Origin: Persephonella hydrogeniphila
Lineage (GTDB): Bacteria > Aquificota > Aquificia > Aquificales > Hydrogenothermaceae
Length of the DNA stretch: 64,000 nt
NCBI RefSeq assembly: GCF_900215515.1
Contig: NZ_OBEI01000008.1
Span: 1-64,000, forward strand
Direction: 5' to 3'
In this document: positions 34,460 through 45,196 of the stretch, one piece after another
How positions within the stretch are numbered: position 1 is the first letter of the stretch
Layout: each line of letters opens with the position of its first letter
The notes under the pieces: generated by a model
What the model was told of the DNA's origin: nothing
The model's database searches: none
What the model saw: the letters and a program-made list of their open reading frames with translations, nothing else
Translations under genes and position numbers: made by a program

Positions 34460-35671
34460 ATGCCTCTTTATATAAAGATAGCTCTGAAGTACCTACTCTC
34501 TTTAAAGTCAAAAGCCCTCTCTTTTATGACAGTTATTTCTTTTATTGGCATTACAGTAGGAGTTTCGGCTCTCCTTATAACTCTTGCTGTTATGAGCGGT
34601 TTCCAGTGGGGGCTAAAAGAAAAGATACTTGAGACATCTCCCCATATAGTTATATTCAAGATGACCGGAAGATTTACAGAGTACAGTTCTTTATACGACT
34701 ATTTTACCGATATTAAAGATATAGAAGCATACCAGCCGTTTATATATTCTCAGGCTCTGGCTTCAAAAGGAGAAAATGTAAAATCTGTGAATATCAGAGG
34801 AGTTGATCCTGACAAAGATAAAAAGATAATGAAAGTGAACACAAAGCTTATAGCAGGAAACTACGATGATTTGAAGAAAAGAAACCATGTTCTTATAGGC
34901 AAAGATGTTGCCGTTGCTCTTGATATCTGGGTTGGAGATTCTTTTAAAATTATGTCTCCGTTTGGGAGAAAAACTCCTTTAGGTTATCTTCCAAAAATCA
35001 AAAAGGTGTACGTGGCAGGTATTGTTGATTTTGGCATGTATGAATATGACTCAACCTATATACAGATGAGGCTGGATGAGGCTCAGAATTTTTTTGATAT
35101 GAAAGATGCTGTGACAGGGATACAGATAAAGCTAAGGAATCCATACAGGGCAGATACAGTGAAAAAACAGTTAGAAAGATATATATCCTATCCCTACATA
35201 ATAAGGACGTGGATGGATCTGAATAAAAGTTTATTTCAGGCTTTACAGCTTGAAAAACTTGCTATGTTTCTTGTAATAGCTCTTATAGTGCTTGTTGCTT
35301 CATTTAATGTTTCCAGTCTTTTAATTACAAAAGCCAGGGAAAAAAGAAAGGATATAGCTATTCTTAAAACCATAGGTGCAGACAGCAGTTTTATTCTGAA
35401 AACATTTTTATGGCAGGGAATGCTTATAGGAATAGCCGGTACAGTCTTTGGAACAATAATTGGCCTATCTGTTATATATTTTGGAGATACTTATCATCTT
35501 GTAAAACTTAACCCAGAGGTCTATATGATAGATTATCTTCCACTGAAAACATCAATTTTTGATATAACTGCGGTTTTCTTATCGTCTCTGTTTATATGCT
35601 TTGTATCTTCAGTGCTTCCAGCTTACTTTGCTTCACGGGATGTTCCTGCAGAGGTTCTTAGATATGAGTGA
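34460..35671 (+). CDS. LolC/LolE-type lipoprotein-releasing ABC permease
   Basis: This 403-residue protein has the LolC/E (FtsX-like) architecture: one membrane helix near 18-45, a large periplasmic domain, and three more helices at about 268-400. The N-terminal ALKYLLSLKSKALSFMTVISFIGITVGVSALL and TKAREKRKDIAILKTIGA are typical. Only one permease gene is present, so the exporter may be a homodimer or use a partner elsewhere. The following lolD gene starts inside its last codons. Likely role: extraction of lipoproteins from the inner membrane for transport to the outer membrane. Confidence 0.85.
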   Translation: MPLYIKIALKYLLSLKSKALSFMTVISFIGITVGVSALLITLAVMSGFQWGLKEKILETSPHIVIFKMTGRFTEYSSLYDYFTDIKDIEAYQPFIYSQALASKGENVKSVNIRGVDPDKDKKIMKVNTKLIAGNYDDLKKRNHVLIGKDVAVALDIWVGDSFKIMSPFGRKTPLGYLPKIKKVYVAGIVDFGMYEYDSTYIQMRLDEAQNFFDMKDAVTGIQIKLRNPYRADTVKKQLERYISYPYIIRTWMDLNKSLFQALQLEKLAMFLVIALIVLVASFNVSSLLITKAREKRKDIAILKTIGADSSFILKTFLWQGMLIGIAGTVFGTIIGLSVIYFGDTYHLVKLNPEVYMIDYLPLKTSIFDITAVFLSSLFICFVSSVLPAYFASRDVPAEVLRYE

Positions 35672-36332
35672 TATTGTCAAAACAGAAAATTTAGTAAAAA
35701 GATACTCCCTTGATGGAACTTACATAGAAGCCCTTAAGGGGGTAAGTCTTAATATAAAAGAAGGAGAAATGGTCGCACTTATGGGTCCTTCTGGTTCAGG
35801 AAAGAGTACACTTCTTCATATAATAGGTGGAATAGATTTACCTACACAAGGAAAAGTTCTTATAAAAAATGAAGATATATTTTCCCTTTCGGAAAAGAAA
35901 CTGGCAAAGTTCAGAAACAGAAATATAGGTTTTGTCTTCCAGTTCCATTACCTGCTTCCAGAATTCACAGCACTTGAAAATGTAATGATACCTGTTCAAA
36001 TTTATAATAAAGGTGAAGCCAGAGAAAAAGCAGAAGATATACTTGTTAGATTAGGACTGAGAGAAAGACTTTATCACAAGCCGTCCCAGATGTCTGGAGG
36101 AGAACAGCAGAGAGTTGCAATAGCAAGGGCTGTGGTGAATAATCCTGCCCTTCTACTTGCTGATGAACCGACGGGAAATTTGGACAGCGTGAATACACAG
36201 ATTGTTATGGAGCTTTTAAAGGAACTGAACGAAAAGAATAATGTGACGATGGTCATTGCAACGCATGATAAGGAAGTGGCAGAATTTTGTGATAGGATAA
36301 TATTTTTAAAAGACGGAAAGCTTTATACTTGA
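35664..36332 (+). CDS. lolD: LolD-type ABC transporter ATP-binding protein
   Basis: This is a 222-residue ATPase with Walker A GPSGSGKST, the Q-loop VFQFHYLLPEFTALENV (the LolD/MacB type), signature MSGGEQQRVAIARA and Walker B LLLADEPTGNLDS. I chose ATG 35664, inside the end of the permease gene, because the N-terminal domain begins there. A longer frame from 35601 adds unrelated sequence. It powers the LolC/E-like permease. A MacB-type assignment is the main alternative, but the partner resembles LolC/E. Confidence 0.88.
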   Translation: MSDIVKTENLVKRYSLDGTYIEALKGVSLNIKEGEMVALMGPSGSGKSTLLHIIGGIDLPTQGKVLIKNEDIFSLSEKKLAKFRNRNIGFVFQFHYLLPEFTALENVMIPVQIYNKGEAREKAEDILVRLGLRERLYHKPSQMSGGEQQRVAIARAVVNNPALLLADEPTGNLDSVNTQIVMELLKELNEKNNVTMVIATHDKEVAEFCDRIIFLKDGKLYT

Positions 36333-36395
36333 AAAATATTCAACAAGTATATATTTATTGGGCTAAAATCTGAAAGGAAAAAGAGGTGTTTAGAT

Positions 36396-38843
36396 ATGTT
36401 TGAAAAGTTTACAGAAAGAGCAAGGAAAGTAATCCTTAATGCAAGGGAAAAGGCTTTAGAATACAGAAGCAACTATCTGGGAAGTGAGCATCTACTTTTA
36501 TCTCTTCTTGAAGAAGAGGACATTCCTGTTCTCGTTCTATCCAGATTTGGACTTACTGTAGATAAAGTAAAAAGAACTCTTACATCCCAGATGGTTCACG
36601 GAAGCCATTCAGGAGAAGTTCTGTTTGCTCCTGATGCAAAAAGGGTTTTAGAATTTGCTGTTGAGGAAGCAAGAATACTGCATCATCAATTTGTTGGGCC
36701 AGAACATCTGCTAATTGGAATTGTTAGAGAGAAAACAGGGCTTGGAGGAAGAATACTTAGAGGATTTGGTATAGATGAGTACTCAATAAGAAAAGAGATA
36801 CTCCAGATTCTTGGTGAGATACCACCTCAGGAACAGGTAAAACAGGTTCCTACTCCTAATATAGATAGATTTTCCAGAGATCTTACGGCTCTTGCCAGAG
36901 AAGGAAAACTTGATCCTGTAATAGGAAGAGATAAAGAGATAGATAGGGTGATACAGATACTATCAAGAAGAAGAAAAAATAATCCTGTTCTCATAGGTGA
37001 ACCGGGGGTGGGTAAAACATCTATCGTAGAAGGGCTTGCCCAGAGAATAGCCAATAAAGAAGTTCCTGAACCTCTACAATCCAAAAGGATAGTAGCCCTT
37101 GATCTTGTTGCACTGGTGGCTGGGACAAAATACAGGGGACAGTTTGAAGAGAGACTTAAAAATATACTGAAAGAGTTAGAAAAAGCTCCTTATATTATTC
37201 TGTTTATTGATGAGCTTCACACCCTTGTAGGTGCCGGAGCTGCTGAAGGTTCTATAGATGCCTCAAATATGCTAAAACCTGCTCTTGCCAGAGGAGAAAT
37301 ACAGGTAATAGGGGCTACAACAATAGATGAGTACAGAAAGTATATAGAGAAAGATGGTGCACTTGAAAGAAGGTTCCAGCCTGTTTTAGTTGAACCTCCA
37401 ACTCCAGAAGATACGATAAAAATACTTATGGGATTGAAAAAGAGATTTGAAGAGTTCCATGAAGTTGAATACACAAAGTCTGCAATCGAAAAAGCCGTTG
37501 ATTATTCGGTTAAATATATCACAGACAGGCAGCTTCCCGATAAAGCTATAGACCTTATAGATGAAGCGGGAGCATGGGTAAGAATAAGGGAGATGGCTCT
37601 TCCACCAAAACTGAGAAAGATTGAAGAGAGAATAAAAAAGATAGAAGAAGAAAAGGCTATTGCAGCTAAAGATCAGGATTATGAAAGAGCGGCAAGGCTT
37701 AGAGATGAAGAACTGAAACTGAGGGCAAAATTTGAGACATTAAAAGCCGAGTGGAAAGAGAAGAAAAAGGTCAGAAAACCAAAGGTAAAGGATGAAGATA
37801 TAGCCCTTGTTGTTGCAAAATGGACAGGAATACCTGTAGCAAGACTTACAGAATCTCAGGCAGAAAAACTTCTGCATATAGAAGAAGAGCTTCATAAGAG
37901 GGTTGTTGACCAGAACGAAGCTATAGAAGCAATATCAAAAGCCATAAGAAGAAACAGTGTCGGTCTAAAAGGAACACACAGACCTATTGGAGTATTTATG
38001 TTCTTAGGGCCTACAGGTGTTGGTAAGACGGAAACAGCAAAAGCCCTTGCAGAGTACCTTTTTGGAACAGAAGATGCCCTTATAAGATTTGATATGTCTG
38101 AGTACATGGAAAAACACACAGTTTCAAGGCTTGTTGGTGCACCTCCAGGATATGTTGGTTATGAAGAAGGAGGGCAGCTTACCGAGGCTGTTAGAAGAAG
38201 ACCTTACTCTGTAATTCTTTTTGATGAGATAGAGAAAGCCCATCCAGATGTGTTTAATATATTCCTCCAGATATTTGACGACGGAAGACTTACAGACTCA
38301 TTTGGAAGAGTTGTTGACTTTAGTAACACAATTATAATCATGACGTCCAATCTTGGAGCCAGACTTATACTTGAGTCTGGAAGAATGGGATTTGAACAAA
38401 AGTCAGGAATGCTTGATTATGAGGAGATGAAGAAAAATGTTCTACAGCAGGTAAGAAAACATTTCAGCCCAGAGTTCCTAAATAGACTTGATGAAGTTAT
38501 TGTGTTTAAACCATTGGACAAAGAGGTAATGAAAGGTATAATTGATATACAACTCAAAGAGATTAACAAAAGGCTAAAAGAATGGGGAATAACTGTAAAA
38601 CTTTCCAAGAAGTTCGTAGATCACCTGATAGAGAAGGAGTTCAGGCCAGAATTTGGAGCGAGGTCTATAAAAAGAGCTCTTCAATCTCTGGTAGAAGATT
38701 TACTGGCAGAAGAGATACTGAAAGGAAAACTTCCTCCAGGTTCTACAGCAGAAGTGATTATAAAGAAAGACGGTTCTGTTGGAATAAAGGTGAAAAAACC
38801 AAAACAAAAATCCAAGAAAAAGGAAGAAGTAGCTGCTACATAA
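36396..38843 (+). CDS. clpC: ATP-dependent Clp protease ATP-binding subunit ClpC
   Basis: ClpC unfolds proteins and feeds them to ClpP. The 815-residue protein has the double Clp_N domain (about 1-145), AAA domain 1 with GEPGVGKTS, and a short middle region with a UVR-like helix ([18 protein letters not shown], near 429-446). AAA domain 2 follows, with GPTGVGKTE and the D2-small domain. The UVR motif and short middle domain fit ClpC rather than ClpB or ClpA. It starts after a 63-base gap and ends at a strong hairpin. bamA follows without a normal start. Confidence 0.95.
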   Translation: MFEKFTERARKVILNAREKALEYRSNYLGSEHLLLSLLEEEDIPVLVLSRFGLTVDKVKRTLTSQMVHGSHSGEVLFAPDAKRVLEFAVEEARILHHQFVGPEHLLIGIVREKTGLGGRILRGFGIDEYSIRKEILQILGEIPPQEQVKQVPTPNIDRFSRDLTALAREGKLDPVIGRDKEIDRVIQILSRRRKNNPVLIGEPGVGKTSIVEGLAQRIANKEVPEPLQSKRIVALDLVALVAGTKYRGQFEERLKNILKELEKAPYIILFIDELHTLVGAGAAEGSIDASNMLKPALARGEIQVIGATTIDEYRKYIEKDGALERRFQPVLVEPPTPEDTIKILMGLKKRFEEFHEVEYTKSAIEKAVDYSVKYITDRQLPDKAIDLIDEAGAWVRIREMALPPKLRKIEERIKKIEEEKAIAAKDQDYERAARLRDEELKLRAKFETLKAEWKEKKKVRKPKVKDEDIALVVAKWTGIPVARLTESQAEKLLHIEEELHKRVVDQNEAIEAISKAIRRNSVGLKGTHRPIGVFMFLGPTGVGKTETAKALAEYLFGTEDALIRFDMSEYMEKHTVSRLVGAPPGYVGYEEGGQLTEAVRRRPYSVILFDEIEKAHPDVFNIFLQIFDDGRLTDSFGRVVDFSNTIIIMTSNLGARLILESGRMGFEQKSGMLDYEEMKKNVLQQVRKHFSPEFLNRLDEVIVFKPLDKEVMKGIIDIQLKEINKRLKEWGITVKLSKKFVDHLIEKEFRPEFGARSIKRALQSLVEDLLAEEILKGKLPPGSTAEVIIKKDGSVGIKVKKPKQKSKKKEEVAAT

Positions 38844-41203
38844 ATACTGTCAGGGGGATTCTCCCCCTGTTTCTACTTTTCTTCTTTTTTATCTCATCTC
38901 CATCTATATCCCAAGAAAACACCCAGATAAAAGCCGGGAAAATCTCGGAAGAAGTTAAAAAAATCTATAGATTAAGAAAAATAGAGATAAAAGGTCTAAA
39001 ATATGTGAGTCCACAGCTTATATACCCCCTTATCCCCCTCGGAAAAGGAGCAATAGTAACGAGAGACAATATAGTAAATATCCTTAGAGACCTTTATAAA
39101 CTTGGTTATTTCAGAGATATAGAAACATACACCAGATATACAGAAAACGGGATTGACCTTGTATTTGTATTTAAAGAACTTCCTGTTGTCCAGAAAATAG
39201 AGTTTGAAGGAAATGAAGAGATCTCTGACGAGGATCTTTTTCAGGTATTAGGCATCCAGACTAAAGAAAGGCTTGAGTCAGGAGGAGCGTTACCTTTTTC
39301 TACGATAGGACCAGAGTTAGCTGAGAAGATGGCATCTATCAAAAAGGGGCTTGGCAGAGTTTTTTCTTTAGATGAGATAAACAAAATGGTCAAGGCTATT
39401 AAAGACAAATACGAGAAAGAAGGATTTTACAACGTAAAGGTGAGTTATTACTTCAAAGGAAATACTCTTGTTTTTAAGATAAACGAGGGTCAGAGGGCAT
39501 ACGTAAAGGAGATCAGAATTGTAGGGAATAAACAGATAGATGAGGATGAGATAGAAGATGTAATGGAAACAAAAGAGAGAAGCATATGGAAGCTAAGATT
39601 TCATCCAAGACTAAAGAAAGATGTACTGTTTGAGGATATAGAAAGAATAAGAGATCTATATATAAAAAAGGGTTTCTTTGAAGTTCAGATAGATAAACCA
39701 GAAATAGAATTAAAAGATGGAGAAGAGTACTACATAACGATAAAAATAAAGGAGGGGCCCCGTTATAAACTTTCAGGAGTAGATTTTAAAAACAATAAGT
39801 ACTACACAGAAGATGAACTTCTCAAAAGATTTAAGGATGATCTGAAAATCGGAGAGTATTACAATGGAGAAATAGTAGAAAGAGTCAAAAAAGAAACCCT
39901 TGATAAGTATACAGAATTAGGTTTTATATTTGCGATGGTTTATGTAGATAAAATACTTGATAAACAGAACAAGACTGTAAAAGTAGTTTACGATATTCAA
40001 CCGGGAGAAATATTTTATGTAGACAAGATAGATATATCTGGTAATTATGAATCAAGGGATTATGTAATTAGAAGAGAACTGAGATTTGCTCCAGGGGATC
40101 TCTTTAAAAGACAGGATCTTTTCAGATCACAATCAAGACTTTACGCTCTTGGCTTTTATGACATGATAGGATTTGATCCTCATGTGAAGGAAGAAGGAAA
40201 AATAGATGTTGATGTTAAAGTGCAGGAAAGGTTTACAGGTCAGATATCTATTGGAGCAGGATATAGCCAGCTTACAGGTCTTTCATTTTTCTTATCTTTA
40301 AGGAAAGGAAATTTCTTAGGAACAGGAGACACAGCAGGCATATCCTTTACGGTAGGGTCAAGCTACAGGAATAATGAGATATCATATCTTCACAGATGGG
40401 CTTTTTACAAACCGGTAAATCTTGGTTTTAGCCTTTATGACAGGTATGTCGATTACACAACATTCGTTTCTGAGAAACAGGGCTTTTCTCCTACCCTTTC
40501 CTGGGAGCTTTCTGAGTACTGGAGAGTAGGAACAGGTTTTACAATAGAAAAAGGAAAATACAAAGATATAACAGAAGATGCCCCCCAAAGAATAAAAGAT
40601 CAGGCTGGTTCTTACAGCCTTATTTCTACATTCCTTAATTTTACAAGATCTGATATTGATAATCCTATCCTTCCTACAAGGGGAAGTAATTTTAGCATAA
40701 CATTTAAAGTGGGATATGGAACAAGGGGATTTTACAAAACCAGCTTCAGCTACTCTAAATTTATACCTGATAAACTGTTCTACACAGACTGGGTTTTATC
40801 ATTTAAAGGTAGATACGGTATCGTTGAAAAAATGACAGATAAGATACCACTTGATGAGTACTTTTTTGTAGGGGGAGATTTTTCTATAAGGGGATTTGAT
40901 TACGGTATGGCAGGCCCGTACGATACAAACAAGGATCCTATAGGTTCAAAGCAACAGATAGTCTTTAATTTTCAAGCATCTCATCCTATAGCAGAAAGAT
41001 TCCTGTGGGGATATATATTCACAGATATGGGAAAAGGTTATAACTCGGGAAATCCGTTTAAGGATATGTATTACTCTGCAGGTATAGGGCTAAAAATTGT
41101 AACACCAATGGCTCCTATAGATATTTACTACGGTAAAGTCCTTAATCCTCCGGAAGGAGTTAGTGGTTCAAGGATAGGTTTTGTTTTAGGAACATTTTTC
41201 TAA
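38840..41203 (+). CDS. bamA: Outer-membrane protein assembly factor BamA (non-standard start)
   Basis: BamA inserts beta-barrels into the outer membrane. The sequence has a signal peptide (LPLFLLFFFFISSPSIS), about five POTRA domains (about 45-440) and a C-terminal 16-strand barrel including the VGGDFSIRGFDYGMAGP segment and a final Phe. The start is a problem: between the clpC stop and GTG 39005, which is inside POTRA1, there is no ATG, GTG or TTG in frame. Candidates are ATA 38840 overlapping the clpC stop, ATT 38858, or CTG 38867 nine bases after AGGGGG. A far upstream ATG (38582) would add 86 nonsense residues. The start given is the outer limit. skp and lpxD follow. Confidence 0.88.
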   Translation: MNTVRGILPLFLLFFFFISSPSISQENTQIKAGKISEEVKKIYRLRKIEIKGLKYVSPQLIYPLIPLGKGAIVTRDNIVNILRDLYKLGYFRDIETYTRYTENGIDLVFVFKELPVVQKIEFEGNEEISDEDLFQVLGIQTKERLESGGALPFSTIGPELAEKMASIKKGLGRVFSLDEINKMVKAIKDKYEKEGFYNVKVSYYFKGNTLVFKINEGQRAYVKEIRIVGNKQIDEDEIEDVMETKERSIWKLRFHPRLKKDVLFEDIERIRDLYIKKGFFEVQIDKPEIELKDGEEYYITIKIKEGPRYKLSGVDFKNNKYYTEDELLKRFKDDLKIGEYYNGEIVERVKKETLDKYTELGFIFAMVYVDKILDKQNKTVKVVYDIQPGEIFYVDKIDISGNYESRDYVIRRELRFAPGDLFKRQDLFRSQSRLYALGFYDMIGFDPHVKEEGKIDVDVKVQERFTGQISIGAGYSQLTGLSFFLSLRKGNFLGTGDTAGISFTVGSSYRNNEISYLHRWAFYKPVNLGFSLYDRYVDYTTFVSEKQGFSPTLSWELSEYWRVGTGFTIEKGKYKDITEDAPQRIKDQAGSYSLISTFLNFTRSDIDNPILPTRGSNFSITFKVGYGTRGFYKTSFSYSKFIPDKLFYTDWVLSFKGRYGIVEKMTDKIPLDEYFFVGGDFSIRGFDYGMAGPYDTNKDPIGSKQQIVFNFQASHPIAERFLWGYIFTDMGKGYNSGNPFKDMYYSAGIGLKIVTPMAPIDIYYGKVLNPPEGVSGSRIGFVLGTFF
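38851..38869 (+). terminator. Hairpin after clpC, overlapping the bamA signal-peptide region
   Basis: CAGGGGGA and TCCCCCTG form a perfect eight-base stem with a three-base loop, eight bases after the clpC stop. The strand continues TTTCTACTTTTCTTC, a pyrimidine-rich run. It has the form of an intrinsic terminator. It lies inside the reading frame that encodes the bamA signal peptide, so read-through, attenuation or a downstream CTG start may control bamA. Confidence 0.65.
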
Positions 41204-41215
41204 AAGGAGGTAATT

Positions 41216-41716
41216 ATGAAAAAAAGTTTGGTTTTTGTTTTATTCTTTTTTCTGACAGGATATGTTTTCGCCCAGAATATAGCTTATGTTGACATACAAA
41301 AGGTTATGAATCAATCTAAAAAAGGACAGGAATACAAAAAAGAGATAGAGAGTAAAGTAAAGTACTATCAGAAAAAACTTGAAGAGATAGATAAGAAAAT
41401 ATCCCAGATAGAGAAGCAGCTTGAAAGTCCTGTTTTAAGCGATGAAGCAAAGAAGAAGAAAAGAAAAGAATTAGAAGAGCTTAAAGAAAAAGGAAGAAAT
41501 ATACAGCAAAATGCTGAAGAAGAACTTTCCAAAATGAAAGCAAAAGCAGAAAGGGAGCTGGTTCTGAAAATCAAAGAGATAACAGAAAAATATGCAAAAG
41601 AAAAAAATTTAGATCTTGTTTTTATAGGTGGAGCTATTGGGGGTGTTGTTTATCACGATAAAACTGTAGATATCACTGAAGAAATACTTAAAAGATTAGA
41701 CGGAGAGAAAAATTGA
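41216..41716 (+). CDS. skp: Periplasmic chaperone Skp/OmpH
   Basis: Skp holds unfolded outer-membrane proteins on the way to BamA. The 166-residue protein has a signal peptide (MKKSLVFVLFFFLTGYVFA), then QNIAYVDIQKVMNQSKKGQEY, the family start. A long charged coiled coil (about 40-120) forms the chaperone arms, and the C-terminal EKNLDLVFIGGAIGGVVYHD strand forms the trimer core. AAGGAGG precedes the ATG. It lies 12 bases after bamA and its last codon overlaps lpxD. Confidence 0.92.
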   Translation: MKKSLVFVLFFFLTGYVFAQNIAYVDIQKVMNQSKKGQEYKKEIESKVKYYQKKLEEIDKKISQIEKQLESPVLSDEAKKKKRKELEELKEKGRNIQQNAEEELSKMKAKAERELVLKIKEITEKYAKEKNLDLVFIGGAIGGVVYHDKTVDITEEILKRLDGEKN

Positions 41717-42693
41717 AACTTTCGGAAATAGCAAAGAGGTTTGATGGGGAACTGTACAGAGTAAAAGAAGATACAGATATAAAAGGTCTAAAGAGTCTAT
41801 CTTCTGCAAAAAAAGGAGATATTTCATTTATTGCAGACAGAAAATATATAGATGATGCAAAAAATACTTCAGCCTCTGCTGTTCTCACTTCAGAAAAGTT
41901 AGATATAGACGTACCCCAGATTATAGTAAAAAATCCGCAGACTGTTTTCTATCAGCTTATAGAACTTCTTTTTCCTGAAAAGGAAAGGACAGGTATCTCC
42001 GAAAAGAGCTCTATATCCGGTGATGTAAAGATAGGCAAGGATGTTTATATAGGAGATTTTTCTGTTATTGAAGATGGTGTAGAAATCGGAGATAACGTAA
42101 AGATTTACCCTAATTGTTACATAGGGAGTAACGTAAAAATAGGAAACAATACTGTAATATACCCAAATGTTACTATTTATAAGGATACAGAAATAGGAAA
42201 AAATGTGATAATTCATTCAGGAGCTGTTATCGCAGCAGATGGTTTTGGTTACTATAAGGAAAAGGGAATTCACAAAAAAATAAAACATATAGGGAAAGTT
42301 GTTATAGAAGATAACGTTGAAATAGGTGCAAACACAACAATAGATAGGGCTATGGTAGACGAAACAGTTATCAAAAGAGGAACAAAGATTGATAACCTTG
42401 TGATGATTGCCCATAACTGTTGTGTAGGAGAAAATACAATTCTTGTTTCTCAGGTGGGAATAGCAGGAAGTAGTAAAGTAGGAAATAATGTTATTCTTGC
42501 AGGTCAGGTGGGAGTTGCTGACCATATAACAATCGGGGACAACGTTATTGTTACTGCCAAATCTGGCGTTGGGAAAGATTTAGAGCCTAACAAGGTTTAT
42601 GGTTCAGGTATACAGGCGATAGAATGGTCTAAATGGAAAAAAGTACTATTTTATCTGTATAAACTTCCTGAGATAATAAAAAAGCTGAAATAA
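41713..42693 (+). CDS. lpxD: UDP-3-O-acylglucosamine N-acyltransferase LpxD
   Basis: LpxD adds the second acyl chain in lipid A synthesis. The 326-residue protein has an N-terminal uridine-binding domain (about 1-100) and a left-handed beta-helix of hexapeptide repeats (about 100-280). The catalytic segment is NLVMIAHNCCVGENTI, with a His near 235. A C-terminal helix follows. The start is TTG in a TTGA overlap with the skp stop. It indicates an LPS-bearing outer membrane. lpxA and fabZ, its usual neighbours, are not here. Confidence 0.94.
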   Translation: MKLSEIAKRFDGELYRVKEDTDIKGLKSLSSAKKGDISFIADRKYIDDAKNTSASAVLTSEKLDIDVPQIIVKNPQTVFYQLIELLFPEKERTGISEKSSISGDVKIGKDVYIGDFSVIEDGVEIGDNVKIYPNCYIGSNVKIGNNTVIYPNVTIYKDTEIGKNVIIHSGAVIAADGFGYYKEKGIHKKIKHIGKVVIEDNVEIGANTTIDRAMVDETVIKRGTKIDNLVMIAHNCCVGENTILVSQVGIAGSSKVGNNVILAGQVGVADHITIGDNVIVTAKSGVGKDLEPNKVYGSGIQAIEWSKWKKVLFYLYKLPEIIKKLK

Positions 42694-42724
42694 TAATCGC
42701 CATCTACATAATATATCGGATTTA

Positions 42725-42733
42725 TGATATAAT
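42725..42733 (+). promoter_or_regulatory. Extended -10 promoter for rpsO-pnp
   Basis: TGATATAAT is a perfect TG-N-TATAAT extended -10, 47 bases ahead of rpsO and after lpxD ends. TCTACA about 19 bases upstream is a weak -35 candidate. The intervening leader includes AGGAGG before the ATG and could hold the S15 autoregulation site, though I see no clear fold. Confidence 0.55.
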
Positions 42734-42779
42734 TCTTTTTTGTTAAAAATCAAAAACTGTAATCAGGAGGTTTTCATTA

Positions 42780-43064
42780 ATGTCAATCACTCAGGAGAAA
42801 AAGCAAGAACTTATAAAGAAATTTGGAAGGTTCGAAGGAGATACAGGTTCTCCAGAAGTTCAAATAGCTATTTTGACAGAAAGAATTAAAAATCTAACAG
42901 AGCACATAAAAGCAAACAAAAAAGATCTCCACTCAAGGAGAGGTCTTATAGGAATGGTTAACAAGAGGAGGAAGCTTCTGAACTATCTTAGAAGAACAAA
43001 TCCTGAAAGATATCAACAGATAGTTCAGGAACTGGGAATAAGAGAAGCAACTGGAGAGAGATGA
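42780..43064 (+). CDS. rpsO: 30S ribosomal protein S15
   Basis: This 94-residue protein has the S15 core: [48 protein letters not shown] and [16 protein letters not shown]15 binds 16S rRNA early in small-subunit assembly. AGGAGG lies before the ATG. The pnp ATG overlaps its stop (ATGA). The rpsO-pnp order is conserved across many bacteria. Confidence 0.97.
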   Translation: MSITQEKKQELIKKFGRFEGDTGSPEVQIAILTERIKNLTEHIKANKKDLHSRRGLIGMVNKRRKLLNYLRRTNPERYQQIVQELGIREATGER

Positions 43065-45196
43065 TGGGAGAAGTAGGGGAAATTACCGTACACAAAGTAG
43101 AAACCACTGTTAATGGGACACCTTTATCTATAGAAACTGATTATTTTGCAAAACAAGCAAGTGGAGCTGTTATAGTAAGGCAGGGAGAAACTGCTGTTCT
43201 TGTAGCTGCTGTGGTATCTGAAGAGCCACAAGCAGATATAGATTTCTTTCCATTAACAGTGGAATACAGAGAAAAAACTTACGCTTACGGTAAAATCCCC
43301 GGAGGTTTTGTAAAAAGAGAAGGAAAACCATCTGTAAGGGAGATACTTGTATCAAGGTTGATAGATAGACCTATCAGACCTATGTTCCCAAAAGGTTTCT
43401 TTAATGATGTTGTGATTACCGCCATGACTTTATCTGCTGATGATAAATATGATCCAGATGTTCTTGCTATAGTTGGAGCATCTGCAGCTCTGCATATATC
43501 TGAAGCTCCTTTTGAAGGCCCTATTGCAGGGGTAAGAGTTGCAAGGGTAGACGGTCAGTTTGTGGTAAACCCTACATATCAGCAGAGGAACCTGTCGGAT
43601 ATAGATATCGTAGTTGCTGGTTCAAAAGATGCAATAGTTATGGTCGAAGGAGGAAGCGAAGAGGTTTCTGAAGAGGTTATATTAGATGCAATAATGTTTG
43701 CCCATAATGAGATTAAAAAACTTATTGATATACAGGAAGAGCTAAGAGCAAAAGTTGGTGGTAAAGAGAAAATTGTTGTTGAAATAGATGAGATAGATAC
43801 AAAACTTCAGAAAGAGCTTGAAAGCATCGTAAAAGAAAAAGTAAGAGAAGCACTGAATATTCTTGATAAAAAAGAGAGAAGAAAAAAACTATCACAGATA
43901 TTTGAAGAGGCTGTTTCCCAGATAGAGATTCCTGAAGGAAAAGAAAAAAAGGTAGAAACTATTTATAAGGATATTGTATCCTCTGTAATGAGGGAAAAAG
44001 TTCTTAAAGAAAAAGTAAGAATAGACGGTAGAAAACCAGATGAGATAAGACCTATATGGATAAGAACAGGTGTATTTCCGAGAATCCATGGTTCTGCTAT
44101 ATTTACAAGAGGTCAAACACAGGCATTTGTCGCTACAACTCTTGGAGCTCCCGGAGAAGAGCAGATAGAAGAAAGTATAGAAGAAGGCGAAGAGAAAAAG
44201 AGATTTATGCTCCATTACAACTTTCCTCCATTTAGTGTAGGAGAAGCACGTCCACCAAGAGCTCCCTCAAGAAGAGAGATAGGACATGGAAATCTTGCTG
44301 AAAGGGCAGTAGAGCCTCTTATTCCTCCAGAGGAGGAATTCCCGTACGTTATAAGAGTTGTATCTGAAATACTTGAGTCTAATGGTTCTACTTCTATGGC
44401 AACAGTATGCGGTGCGTCCCTTTCTCTGTTTGACGCCGGAGTACCGATGAAAAAGCATGTGGCTGGAATAGCTATGGGATTACTTAAAGAAGAAGATGAT
44501 TATGTAATACTCACAGATATACTGGGAGATGAAGATCATCTTGGGGATATGGACTTTAAAGTTGCAGGAACAAGGGATGGTGTAACATCTATACAGATGG
44601 ATATTAAGATAAAGGGACTTACTAAAGAGATACTTGAGGAAGCTCTGGAACAGGCAAAAAAAGCAAGACTTTATATACTTGATCTTATGTATCAGGCTAT
44701 GCCTGAACCAAGAAAAGAACTTTCTCCCCATGCTCCTAAGATAATTACAATGAGAGTTCTCCCTGAAAAAATACCTGTCATTATAGGACCTTCAGGAAAA
44801 AATATAAAGAAAATAATAGAGGAAACAGGTGTAAAAATAGACCTGCAGCCTGATGGTCTTGTCAGAATTTATGCTGTAGATGGAGAAAGTGGAGAAAAAG
44901 CCAGACAGATGATAGAAGAACTGATTATGGATATAGAGCTTGGTGAAGTATATATGGGTAAAGTAACAAGGGTAGAAGATTACGGAGCTTTTGTTGAACT
45001 TCTGCCAGGTAAACTGTCTTTACTCCATGTAAGCCAGATATCTCCTGAAAGGGTTAGATCAGCTAAAGACAAAATAAAAGTAGGGGATATACTTACTGTA
45101 AAAGTGATAGATATAGACGAACAGGGAAGAGCAAAAGTTTCCCTTAAAGAAGTGAAAGAGGGTGAAGAACCTAAAAATAAATTCCTCTATGAGTAG
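43061..45196 (+). CDS. pnp: Polyribonucleotide nucleotidyltransferase (PNPase)
   Basis: PNPase degrades RNA from the 3' end using phosphate. The 711-residue protein has two RNase PH domains (about 10-240 and 330-560) joined by a helical region. Then come a KH domain ([21 protein letters not shown]) and an S1 domain ([18 protein letters not shown]). Motifs [18 protein letters not shown] and [15 protein letters not shown] mark the active second PH domain. Two adjacent ATG codons are possible at the start. It is coupled to rpsO and ends at a terminator hairpin. Confidence 0.97.
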   Translation: MMGEVGEITVHKVETTVNGTPLSIETDYFAKQASGAVIVRQGETAVLVAAVVSEEPQADIDFFPLTVEYREKTYAYGKIPGGFVKREGKPSVREILVSRLIDRPIRPMFPKGFFNDVVITAMTLSADDKYDPDVLAIVGASAALHISEAPFEGPIAGVRVARVDGQFVVNPTYQQRNLSDIDIVVAGSKDAIVMVEGGSEEVSEEVILDAIMFAHNEIKKLIDIQEELRAKVGGKEKIVVEIDEIDTKLQKELESIVKEKVREALNILDKKERRKKLSQIFEEAVSQIEIPEGKEKKVETIYKDIVSSVMREKVLKEKVRIDGRKPDEIRPIWIRTGVFPRIHGSAIFTRGQTQAFVATTLGAPGEEQIEESIEEGEEKKRFMLHYNFPPFSVGEARPPRAPSRREIGHGNLAERAVEPLIPPEEEFPYVIRVVSEILESNGSTSMATVCGASLSLFDAGVPMKKHVAGIAMGLLKEEDDYVILTDILGDEDHLGDMDFKVAGTRDGVTSIQMDIKIKGLTKEILEEALEQAKKARLYILDLMYQAMPEPRKELSPHAPKIITMRVLPEKIPVIIGPSGKNIKKIIEETGVKIDLQPDGLVRIYAVDGESGEKARQMIEELIMDIELGEVYMGKVTRVEDYGAFVELLPGKLSLLHVSQISPERVRSAKDKIKVGDILTVKVIDIDEQGRAKVSLKEVKEGEEPKNKFLYE

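Noticed and set aside
38582-38839. Upstream extension of the bamA frame from an ATG inside clpC.
   Set aside because: The 86 added residues are Arg/Ser-rich, unlike a BamA N-terminus, and would bury the signal peptide. They are the shadow of clpC in another frame.
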